Shown: positions 1-5,170 of the stretch, one piece after another | Position numbering within the stretch: position 1 is the first letter of the stretch | Layout of the letters: each line of letters starts with the position of its first letter | NCBI GenBank assembly: GCA_030591125.1 | Contig: JAUVBP010000095.1 | Span: 1-5,186 of the forward strand | Direction: 5' to 3' | DNA from: Candidatus Woesearchaeota archaeon | GTDB taxonomy: Archaea > Nanobdellota > Nanobdellia > Woesearchaeales > UBA11576 | Length of the DNA stretch: 5,186 bases | Translations under genes and position numbers: made by a program | The notes under the pieces: generated by a model | What the model was told of the DNA's origin: nothing | Database searches by the model: none | Seen by the model: only the letters and a program-made list of their open reading frames with translations

Positions 1-324
1 ATTATGCAATGCTGTTATGATCATCACAAAGTCAAAGCTGTTGTTAGGGAAAGGAAGCTCCTCTCCTTTTGCGATCACGAATTTACATCCAGGATGATTC
101 GCCCTCGCTATCTTTATGAGCTCTTCGCTGGGATCGATACCTGTACATTTACACTCCCAGAATGCGGTGGATATCCCTGTCCCACACCCCACATCAAGAA
201 GCAGGTGACCTTTCCTGGGCACACCATCCCCAAGAGCAACCTTTATCTCATTCAGCTTCTTCAGCTGCTCTTCCTTATGGAGATCGTCATAGCCAGAGGC
301 TATTGAGTCGTAGTAGTCGGTCAT
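1..324 (-). CDS. Class I SAM-dependent methyltransferase, N-terminal part (runs off left edge)
   Basis: An open frame of 108 codons starts at ATG 324-322 and reads without a stop to base 1, so the C-terminus lies outside the window. The protein begins MTDYYDSIASGYDDLHKEEQ, the usual opening helix of Methyltransf_11/UbiE-like enzymes. SAM-binding motif I is at residues 41-50 (LLLDVGCGTG). The acidic ribose-binding residue is D64 in GIDPS. The motif III/IV region is at 88-108 (GEELPFPNNSFDFVM, then ITALHN), which forms the post-SAM strand. Family members transfer a methyl group from SAM to small molecules, lipids, RNA or protein, and the substrate cannot be told from this half. The start is supported by a TATA-like box about 28 bases upstream, which suggests a leaderless mRNA. 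The gene is divergent from the membrane-protein operon. The fold assignment is firm and the specific function is unknown. Confidence 0.9.
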   Translation of the reverse strand, partial: MTDYYDSIASGYDDLHKEEQLKKLNEIKVALGDGVPRKGHLLLDVGCGTGISTAFWECKCTGIDPSEELIKIARANHPGCKFVIAKGEELPFPNNSFDFVMIITALHN

Positions 325-346
325 TCTGGATATGCAAAAATTACAC

Positions 347-358
347 TTATTTAAATGT
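347..358 (-). promoter_or_regulatory. TATA-box promoter of the methyltransferase gene
   Basis: Read on the minus strand, this is ACATTTAAATAA. Its centre lies about 28 bases before the ATG at 324, the archaeal TATA-to-start spacing expected when transcription begins at or next to the start codon. No Shine-Dalgarno sequence lies between box and ATG. The same 12-mer occurs on the other strand at 409-420. Confidence 0.65.
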
Positions 359-408
359 GCCTCTATGCCCTGCTCAGCTCCTTACACCCATATTTTTTAA
401 ACACAGAA

Positions 409-420
409 ACATTTAAATAA
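409..420 (+). promoter_or_regulatory. TATA-box promoter of the membrane protein/PLP protein/zinc-ribbon operon
   Basis: ACATTTAAATAA lies with its centre about 27 bases upstream of ATG 442, and A-rich sequence (ACAGAA) just before it could serve as the BRE. There is no Shine-Dalgarno sequence between the box and the ATG, so a leaderless or nearly leaderless transcript is likely. The 12-mer is identical to the divergent methyltransferase box. Confidence 0.65.
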
Positions 421-441
421 CGACTTCCTGTAGTTCATAGC

Positions 442-690
442 ATGAATTGGCTGAAGAAGAACAAGGTGATGGCAATAGCGATCCTTGTAATCCTGGGCTC
501 TCTATTCCTGCTGGTGCATGCGAACTCAAAGTCTGCAGATTGTGAAAGCCTTGGCGGCAAGCTGCTGCAGGTATTTGACAATGACACGCGACAGGGTTGT
601 GCTCAGGTGCTTACCATGCAGGTCATATCGTTTGCAGGCATCGCGATAGGCGTAGCATTCCTGATCATAGGTTTCGTAAGGAGAGACTGA
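442..690 (+). CDS. Small two-helix membrane protein, function unknown
   Basis: This is an 82-residue protein with two clear hydrophobic segments, at about residues 9-27 (VMAIAILVILGSLFLLV) and 61-78 (VISFAGIAIGVAFLIIGF). Basic residues flank the outer ends: K5, K6 and K8 before the first helix, R80 and R81 after the second. By the positive-inside rule both termini are cytoplasmic and the loop at about 28-60 is outside. That loop holds two cysteines, C34 and C53, which could form a disulfide. The first helix might alternatively be an uncleaved signal anchor. I recognise no family. It is the first gene of the operon: its TGA at 688-690 is one base before the ATG of the PLP-fold gene, so the two are almost certainly co-transcribed and perhaps translationally coupled. 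The start is fixed by the TATA box at 409-420. Confidence 0.8.
   Translation: MNWLKKNKVMAIAILVILGSLFLLVHANSKSADCESLGGKLLQVFDNDTRQGCAQVLTMQVISFAGIAIGVAFLIIGFVRRD
678..683 (+). promoter_or_regulatory. Shine-Dalgarno site of the PLP-fold gene
   Basis: AAGGAG lies inside the last codons of the membrane-protein gene, 8 bases before ATG 692. It supports ATG 692 over the adjacent GTG at 695. It also shows that operon-internal genes here use SD initiation, while promoter-proximal genes look leaderless. Confidence 0.7.
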
Positions 691-691
691 T

Positions 692-1585
692 ATGGTGGCT
701 AAGAAAGAACTCCCGACACCTGAGAAGAGGACTGCTGAGAAGGACAAGCAGAAGATCCTGGAACTCCTATCAGGCATCACAAAGCATAAGTACGTGCGTC
801 TTGTGCAGAGAGGCAACGCGGTAATCTTCGCTGCGCTCTACATCGCCAAGAAGATGAACTCTAAGCCATTCATCCTGATACCTGACCAGGGAGGTTGGAT
901 ATCATTCAAGACCTATCCTAAGATTCTCGGATTTGACACAAGGGTCGTAAAGACGAATAGGGGACTGATAGACCTCATCGACCTGGAGAAGAAGGCAGAG
1001 AGCGGTGCGGCATTGTTGGTCACGAGCTTCGCAGGATATTTCGCTGACCAGCCGATGAGCTACATATCAAAGATATGTAAGAGGTGCAACTGTCTCCTGA
1101 TAGAGGATGCTTCAGGCGCTGTCGGGGATGAGGATCTCTGTGATGGCGATTACGCAGACATCATCGTCGCAAGTTTTGGGAAGTGGAAACCTATAAATGC
1201 AGAGTATGGCGGTTTCATAAGCACGGACAAGAAGGATCTCTTCGAGTCTGCGAGTGAGATATTCTCCACCACCAATCATTATCCACGTTATGATGTATTG
1301 CTCGATAAGCTGAAGAGTGCCAGGCAAAAGATGAAAGTCATGCTAAAGAGGGCGATGGAAGTCAAGAAAGACATAAGTGAGCGCCTTCCTCACATCAAGA
1401 TAATTCACAAGGACCTACGCGGCCTGAACGTGGTCGTGAGGTACATGGACAAGAAGGAGAAAGCTGCGCTCGAAGGGTATTGCGAGGCGAACGGTTATGG
1501 GTATGTGCAGTGTCCTCAGTACACGCGACTTGATGAGGATGCGATAAGCATCGAGCTGAAGAGGCTCGACAGAGAGAATGAATGA
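692..1585 (+). CDS. Compact DegT/DnrJ/EryC1/StrS-like PLP-dependent (fold type I) protein
   Basis: This is a 297-residue soluble protein with the hallmarks of the DegT/StrS sugar-aminotransferase family. The strand ending IEDASGAVGDE (137-147) matches the family's IEDAxHAxGA motif, and D139 would pair with the PLP pyridine nitrogen. The segment SFGKWKPINAEYGG (161-174) aligns without gaps to the family pattern SFxxxKxxxxxxGG, putting the Schiff-base lysine at K166. Residues 59-110 resemble the large-domain strands. The usual N-terminal phosphate-binding SSGTAAL is replaced by RGNAVIFAAL (40-49). The family is normally about 360-400 residues; here the C-terminal small domain is cut down to about residues 230-297 and the first 30 residues are charged. 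The family typically aminates keto-sugars, but the divergence makes that reaction uncertain. A PLP enzyme with another substrate, or a non-catalytic relative, is possible. It sits between a membrane protein and a zinc-ribbon protein. Confidence 0.8.
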   Translation: MVAKKELPTPEKRTAEKDKQKILELLSGITKHKYVRLVQRGNAVIFAALYIAKKMNSKPFILIPDQGGWISFKTYPKILGFDTRVVKTNRGLIDLIDLEKKAESGAALLVTSFAGYFADQPMSYISKICKRCNCLLIEDASGAVGDEDLCDGDYADIIVASFGKWKPINAEYGGFISTDKKDLFESASEIFSTTNHYPRYDVLLDKLKSARQKMKVMLKRAMEVKKDISERLPHIKIIHKDLRGLNVVVRYMDKKEKAALEGYCEANGYGYVQCPQYTRLDEDAISIELKRLDRENE

Positions 1586-1598
1586 TATTGAATATCAT
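1582..1598. repeat. 17-bp perfect palindrome between operon genes 2 and 3
   Basis: ATGATATT-G-AATATCAT has two perfect 8-base arms around one base. It overlaps the TGA stop of the PLP-fold gene and ends 5 bases before the strong SD-like sequence of the next gene. As DNA it could be a dimer-binding site. As RNA it could form a 7-bp A/U hairpin with a UGA loop. Chance is also possible in AT-rich sequence. Confidence 0.55.
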
Positions 1599-1603
1599 AG
1601 ACA

Positions 1604-1611
1604 GAGGTGAT
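1604..1611 (+). promoter_or_regulatory. Strong Shine-Dalgarno sequence of the zinc-ribbon gene
   Basis: GAGGTGAT is an 8-base perfect match to the complement of the conserved 16S rRNA 3' end. The GTG at 1607-1609, the first possible start of the downstream frame, lies inside it and so cannot be the start it directs. A spacing of 7 bases would point to codon GTA at 1619. The next ATG, at 1637, is 25 bases away. Confidence 0.6.
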
Positions 1612-2023
1612 TGGCATCGTAAGAGAACCTGAAAACATGGATGAACTCATTTATTTCACGCGACGGCAATTAGACAGTAAAGGCGAGGCCAGAGCATGGG
1701 TCTACAAGGGCATGTGTGAGAAGTGCAAGAAAGGGCTGATGGGCAAGCCTCGTGATGAGAAGACTGGCAAGGCCAAGATACGTGCCAAGGAATATGTCTG
1801 TCCGGAATGCGGGTTCATGATCGAGAAGAAGGCGTACGAAGAGACGCTGGATTGTGAGATCAAATATACCTGTCCTGAATGCGGCAATGAGGACGAGACT
1901 GCAGTCCCCTACAAACGTAAGAAATGGCAGGGAGTGGATGCTGTGGTGTTCCAGTGCAGCAAGTGTGATGCTAAGCTTGGGATCACAAAGAAGATGAAGG
2001 ACAAGAAAGAGAAAAAGGGCTGA
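1607..2023 (+). CDS. Double zinc-ribbon protein, function unknown
   Basis: The protein is 138 residues if started at GTG 1607, or 128 from ATG 1637. Four CxxC knuckles are visible: C37/C40, C65/C68, C89/C92 and C117/C120, with an extra C83. They pair naturally into two zinc ribbons, the first split by a basic linker (KKGLMGKPRDEKTGKAKIRA). The C-terminal tail (about 127-138) is almost entirely lysine and acidic residues. Such ribbons bind nucleic acid or act as protein-interaction modules in transcription and translation factors, and the basic surface favours RNA or DNA contact, but no specific function can be read. The segment REPENMDELIYFT seems to me typical of an uncharacterised archaeal family, from memory and not checked. 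It is the third gene of the operon, 21 bases after the PLP-fold gene. The N-terminus is uncertain because the strong SD overlaps the GTG. Confidence 0.85.
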   Translation: MIGIVREPENMDELIYFTRRQLDSKGEARAWVYKGMCEKCKKGLMGKPRDEKTGKAKIRAKEYVCPECGFMIEKKAYEETLDCEIKYTCPECGNEDETAVPYKRKKWQGVDAVVFQCSKCDAKLGITKKMKDKKEKKG

Positions 2024-2029
2024 ATCTTC

Positions 2030-2049
2030 AAATTTTTTATTAAAAATTT
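2030..2049. terminator. Bidirectional AT-rich terminator between convergent zinc-ribbon genes
   Basis: AAATTTTT-TATT-AAAAATTT is a perfect 8-base inverted repeat in the 29-base gap between the plus-strand operon end (2023) and the minus-strand zinc-ribbon stop (2053). Each strand presents a run of at least five T, the signal used by archaeal RNA polymerase for intrinsic termination. It can therefore serve both genes. Confidence 0.65.
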
Positions 2050-2052
2050 ATC

Positions 2053-2205
2053 TTATTCTATCACAGTTCCGCACTCTTTGCACACTTGGGTCTCTTTCTC
2101 ATCTGACCATTCAGTATTCACTCCCCAATCTACCTTGATGTCACACTTCGGGCAACGAGGCTCTAAGTGCTGCATAGAATTGAAGAAATCTACTCCCTTT
2201 ACCAT
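2053..2205 (-). CDS. 50-residue single zinc-ribbon protein
   Basis: A short frame runs from ATG 2205-2203 to TAA 2055-2053. The protein starts MVKGVDFFNSMQHLEPR and continues with C18-P-K-C21, then W27 and W33 in a polar stretch, then C42-K-E-C45-G and ends TVIE. Two CxxC knuckles separated by 20 residues are the classic layout of a rubredoxin-like or zinc-ribbon fold, with a short helical N-terminal extension. An in-frame stop at 2218-2220 and the lack of another ATG/GTG/TTG fix the start. I recognise no named family. Comparable small ribbons bind zinc and act in nucleic-acid or protein contacts, so a role is inference only. It faces the double zinc-ribbon gene and shares its terminator. An overlapping plus-strand frame at 2078-2293 has no protein-like features. 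Small length is the main reason for doubt. Confidence 0.75.
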   Translation of the reverse strand: MVKGVDFFNSMQHLEPRCPKCDIKVDWGVNTEWSDEKETQVCKECGTVIE

Positions 2206-2230
2206 GTTTATATCTGATCAATCGTCTCCT

Positions 2231-2240
2231 GTATTTTACC
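2231..2240 (-). promoter_or_regulatory. Possible TATA box of the 50-residue zinc-ribbon gene
   Basis: On the minus strand this reads GGTAAAATAC. Its centre is about 30 bases before ATG 2205, close to the spacing seen for the other promoters here. It is a weaker match than those. A second AT-rich element, GATATAAAC, abuts the ATG and is too close to be the TATA box for this start. Confidence 0.35.
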
Positions 2241-2363
2241 TGACTGCTGTTGGATCCGGGAAGAGTCACCTGTTAGCGAGTTCAAGATACTGATAATCCC
2301 CCTTTAAAACACTCTCAATCGTATATATTACGCCATTAGAGTTTAAAAATGTTTTGTTTAAAT

Positions 2364-2372
2364 CTTATATAA
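2364..2372 (+). promoter_or_regulatory. Possible TATA box for a plus-strand non-coding transcript
   Basis: CTTATATAA is a good archaeal TATA-like word with no coding sequence downstream on the plus strand. A start about 26 bases on, near 2394, coincides with the shift from AT-rich sequence to the more mixed sequence carrying the 2438-2559 stem. The element is nearly symmetric, so direction is uncertain. Confidence 0.3.
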
Positions 2373-2437
2373 TTATGTAATATGTTCGGATAATCGTTAC
2401 GGAGATACCTGCGTCAAGCGCCTAATAAGCTTTAATC

Positions 2438-2559
2438 CTTGATTTAGCAGCACCACCGCCTAGCGAGTTTACAGTAATACATACAGCAATGATCGCAGTT
2501 GGGCACACAGAAGTAGATATATAGTCATCAACGAGCGCTGTGGTGCTGCGTTCAATAAG
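2438..2559. ncRNA. Candidate structured RNA or polB 3' UTR element (long-range stem)
   Basis: GCAGCACCAC at 2447-2456 is the exact reverse complement of GTGGTGCTGC at 2540-2549. The pairing continues inward, after a 5-base bulge (2457-2461), with AGCG 2462-2465 against CGCT 2536-2539. Outward, after a small internal loop, CTT(g)ATT at 2438-2444 pairs with AATAAG at 2554-2559. That gives about 20 base pairs enclosing a loop of about 70 bases. On the plus strand it could be an independent RNA using the TATA-like box at 2364. On the minus strand it would lie about 35-155 bases after the polB stop, as a 3' UTR structure. No box C/D, H/ACA, SRP or RNase P signature is convincing, so the class is unknown. 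The flanks show no target-site duplication, which argues against a small inverted-repeat transposon. Confidence 0.4.
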
Positions 2560-2592
2560 AGAAATTAGATGAATCAGATGGGGATCAGGACC

Positions 2593-5061
2593 CTAAAAAT
2601 ACTGCCCCAGCTTGCTCTGCTTCTTTCCGCCTGTGAGCTCCTCAGAACCATAGCCAAAGACATCCAGGATGGTCTCTACTGCAGGCACTACCTGGTTGTT
2701 GATGTAGTACTCTGCATCATACTCACCTTGCTTTACCTCTTCAGGTAGCTTGGCCCTGTCACGTATCTTATCTTTTCCAGGTGTGACCACATAACTGACT
2801 ATCATGCCAGGATAGACCTCCATGCCTTTGGCCTTCATCCGTTTTGCAACCGCGACATGAGGACCTATCGAGTCATATGCCTCTATCGGTTTGGTCAGCT
2901 TGGTAGGGATCGCTAGCTCTTCTGTAGCGACTCTCTTGTCTGCGAGATCCTGTACAGTATTGCGGACATATTCATATGCCTTCTTGGGCTCCTTATCCTC
3001 AAGCACCATTCGTATAACTTCCTGCTGCACCCTCTTCGCTATGGGGCTGACATTGCGCCGGACTGTCTCGAAACCCTTGATCATGATGCGATTGTCTTTG
3101 TCTATCATGGCGTACTTCTTCTTTGCTCCGGAGTCCGAATCCTTTATTGAGACGAACAATGCCCGTTTGTATGTGCCTTCATACTCTAGCTCCATCATGC
3201 CAGGAAGTTTTGCATTTATGTCTTCACAGAACTTGATCGAATCCACTTCAGGTTTGTCTTTGAGATGTATGAATATTGAATCGGTATCGGAATAGAGCAC
3301 TTCAAATCCTTTCTCTTTTGCGTCATCTATGACTTGATGGATGTAATGTCTTCCGTATGCAGTGACGCTCCTCGCACTATCTTTACTGTACCATCTTGCT
3401 GCATAGAAACCGAGGTAACCATAGAATGAATTGGAGAGCACCTTGAGGGATTCCTGCCTCGCATCAAGGAAGGGCCTCTTCTTCTCGTCAGCAGTCTTCA
3501 TTATCTCTTTCACTCTTGTACGTCTTGTTATTATCTCCTTGAGCACTGTAGGAAAGAACCCTTTCTTGTTCTTGCAGAACCAGAGATCATATCCCTCTAC
3601 AGGCACCTGTTCTTTGCCTCTGCAGCAATCACAGTTCAGGGTCTCTATGCTTATGTTATGTGAGACAATTATTGATGGGTATAGGCTCCTGAAATCAAAC
3701 ACGACGACATTATCGTACAATCCGGGCGTTGGTTCAAAGACAAATGCTCCTTTGACCCTCTCTGCCATCCTGTCTTCCAATACTCCATGATGCGGCCGAT
3801 TGGGTATGAACTGGTTGAAGTCTGCTGCTCTCCTGATCAGGTACCATTCGACCAATTGTGAGAATGACATCCTGTTCACGTCCTTCATGCTCTGGCCGAT
3901 GAGCTTCACCAGCTCCAGCAGGTTAGGAAGTATCTTCTCGCACAGTTCATATGTCAGTCGGGAATCCTTGAGATTATATTTTGCAAAATCGCTCAGTTCA
4001 TCTGATGCAGCGTCCCATGCAGGTGCAAGCCTGTCCAGATCGACATCGTCTTTCTTCTCTCCGAGAAGTTCTGCAGACACTTCATCAAGAGTGTATACAT
4101 CAGTCTTGAGTTTTCTTGAGATGACCCTTCTTATGAAATTGAGGATGTCGAAGTGGACTATCCCGACGGTATCGATAGCTTTTGCTCTGCCTCGTCCCAG
4201 GATTGCCACATCACCGTCTAGGCTTATATCGATCTTTATCTTGTATTTCTCTGCTCTCTTGATTATGAACGGCATATCGAATCCATCTGAGTAGTACCCT
4301 GCCATCACATCCGGACTGTACTCTGCTACAAGTTCCTTGAACCTTTCCAGAAGTTGTGCTTCTCCCTCAACAAACTCTACATAATCGAGATCTGTCTTGA
4401 ACCGTTTCCACGTGATGACTTTCTTGAAGTCTTGTCCGTACAAAGAAAGCATGACTATAGGATGCTTCTCGGGAACTGTGGCTTTTCCTTGAGGATTATA
4501 TGTCTCGATGTCGAATGCAAGTATCCTGAACTCATTCAGTGACCCGTCTTCTGTCTGACTTATGCTTGTGGCCTTGAATGTAGGGACTTTCATCCGCTCT
4601 ATGCGTCCATCTGTATCTTCCACTTCAGCATCTGTAAGGACCAGAGGGGTTATCTTCTTGTCAATCAGGTATCTTCTTGTATAGAGTACATCATACTCAA
4701 GTATAGAATCGACATCCTTGAGTTCCCTGATCTGATCCCTGAGTCCAGGCACTGCTTTTGGGATGTTTACCGTGACCTTGATAGCATTGCGATCCCTACC
4801 ATCAAGCATCTTCTTGGCATCTTCTGCCTTTGTGACCTTGAGCTCTTTGCCATCTACAGTCTCCTGGATCTTGGTAAGGTTCTCTTTGAGCACTATCGTG
4901 CTTGCCCCTTTTGCAGGCAGTACGTAGAAGTATGGCTCAAAATCAGGATCGACAACACATATCTGCTTGCCATCAGTCGTCCTGCCGAATATGTAGATAT
5001 CTGCCTTTCCCCCTGACACCTTGTATGTCAGGTCTATTGGGTAAAACTGTATGGCTGCCAT
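2593..5061 (-). CDS. polB: Family B DNA polymerase (replicative/repair, proofreading)
   Basis: The protein is 822 residues and full length for an archaeal PolB. The N-terminal domain (1-180) keeps P43 and V104, which align with the uracil-pocket residues P36 and V93 of Pfu polymerase, so template-uracil stalling is likely. The 3'-5' exonuclease has Exo I FDIE (D184, E186), Exo II with D262, and Exo III YNLKD (Y362, D366). Exo II reads GYYSDGFD, with Y257 where Asn is usual. Polymerase motifs are A, DFRSLYPSI (D456); B, KVLSNSFYG (540-548); C, YSDTDS (D592, D594); and KKKY (647-650). Cysteines 477, 479, 480 and 496 cluster in the palm insertion. The C-terminus QSKLGQYF (815-822) is a PCNA-interacting box. 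There is no intein or frameshift. A TATA box 27 bases before ATG 5061 supports the start. It extends primers at the replication fork with PCNA; whether it is the main replicase here is unknown. Confidence 0.98.
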   Translation of the reverse strand: MAAIQFYPIDLTYKVSGGKADIYIFGRTTDGKQICVVDPDFEPYFYVLPAKGASTIVLKENLTKIQETVDGKELKVTKAEDAKKMLDGRDRNAIKVTVNIPKAVPGLRDQIRELKDVDSILEYDVLYTRRYLIDKKITPLVLTDAEVEDTDGRIERMKVPTFKATSISQTEDGSLNEFRILAFDIETYNPQGKATVPEKHPIVMLSLYGQDFKKVITWKRFKTDLDYVEFVEGEAQLLERFKELVAEYSPDVMAGYYSDGFDMPFIIKRAEKYKIKIDISLDGDVAILGRGRAKAIDTVGIVHFDILNFIRRVISRKLKTDVYTLDEVSAELLGEKKDDVDLDRLAPAWDAASDELSDFAKYNLKDSRLTYELCEKILPNLLELVKLIGQSMKDVNRMSFSQLVEWYLIRRAADFNQFIPNRPHHGVLEDRMAERVKGAFVFEPTPGLYDNVVVFDFRSLYPSIIVSHNISIETLNCDCCRGKEQVPVEGYDLWFCKNKKGFFPTVLKEIITRRTRVKEIMKTADEKKRPFLDARQESLKVLSNSFYGYLGFYAARWYSKDSARSVTAYGRHYIHQVIDDAKEKGFEVLYSDTDSIFIHLKDKPEVDSIKFCEDINAKLPGMMELEYEGTYKRALFVSIKDSDSGAKKKYAMIDKDNRIMIKGFETVRRNVSPIAKRVQQEVIRMVLEDKEPKKAYEYVRNTVQDLADKRVATEELAIPTKLTKPIEAYDSIGPHVAVAKRMKAKGMEVYPGMIVSYVVTPGKDKIRDRAKLPEEVKQGEYDAEYYINNQVVPAVETILDVFGYGSEELTGGKKQSKLGQYF

Positions 5062-5084
5062 TCCTGCACAAGAAGCCAGAGTTG

Positions 5085-5092
5085 TATATATA
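5085..5092 (-). promoter_or_regulatory. TATA-box promoter of polB
   Basis: TATATATA lies with its centre about 27 bases upstream of the polB ATG at 5061, and there is no usefully spaced Shine-Dalgarno sequence in between. This implies a leaderless polB mRNA starting at about 5061-5065. AT-rich sequence continues upstream (TTAATTAA at 5094-5101). Confidence 0.7.
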
Positions 5093-5170
5093 GTTAATTA
5101 ATCCTAAAACCCCTGATTAACCCACATACAGCCAAAATAAAACTTTTTACCACTTCAAAGGGACTAATAA

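Larger units (their letters stand above)
2206..2592. other. Gene-free stretch between the small zinc-ribbon gene and polB
   Basis: I find no frame with protein-like features on either strand in these 387 bases. The left part (about 2300-2390) is very AT-rich. It has TATA-like words (GTATATATT at 2321, CTTATATAA at 2364) and an imperfect inverted repeat: TTTAAA-aca-CTCT at 2303-2315 against AGAGTTTAAA at 2338-2347. The right part (about 2395-2560) is richer in G and C and contains the long-range stem described separately. No tRNA, rRNA or known riboswitch pattern was recognised. Confidence 0.6.

Noticed and set aside
526..816. Minus-strand open frame of 96 codons across the junction of the membrane-protein and PLP-fold genes
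   Set aside because: It overlaps two well-supported plus-strand genes, and no promoter, ribosome site or recognisable motif supports it.
2078..2293. Plus-strand open frame of 71 codons
   Set aside because: It is antisense to the cysteine-patterned minus-strand zinc-ribbon gene, has no domain features or ribosome site, and its composition looks like a shadow frame.
2274..2469. Direct repeat TAGCGAGTT at 2274-2282 and 2461-2469
   Set aside because: A 9-base repeat in about 400 bases is expected by chance fairly often, and the flanks do not match.
2490..2535. Minus-strand TGATGA as box C of a C/D guide RNA
   Set aside because: No CTGA box D or D' occurs at a suitable distance downstream on that strand.
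2447..2549. Miniature transposon with 10-base terminal inverted repeats
   Set aside because: No target-site duplication flanks the arms and no second copy is in the window. It is kept only as an alternative to the structured-RNA reading.
2252..2585. RNase P RNA-like words (GGGAAGAGTC, ACAGAA, AGATGAAT)
   Set aside because: The words are short, the ACAGAA and AGATGAAT elements are in the reverse of the RNase P order, and the expected core helices could not be drawn.
3800..4294. Plus-strand open frame of 164 codons, and similar frames at 2891-3295 and 3431-3790
   Set aside because: All lie antisense within polB, whose motifs are unambiguous. The Ser/Leu-rich translations are typical of frames opposite real genes.
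2593..5061. Intein within polB
   Set aside because: Motifs A, B and C, the usual insertion sites, are uninterrupted and the length is normal for the family.
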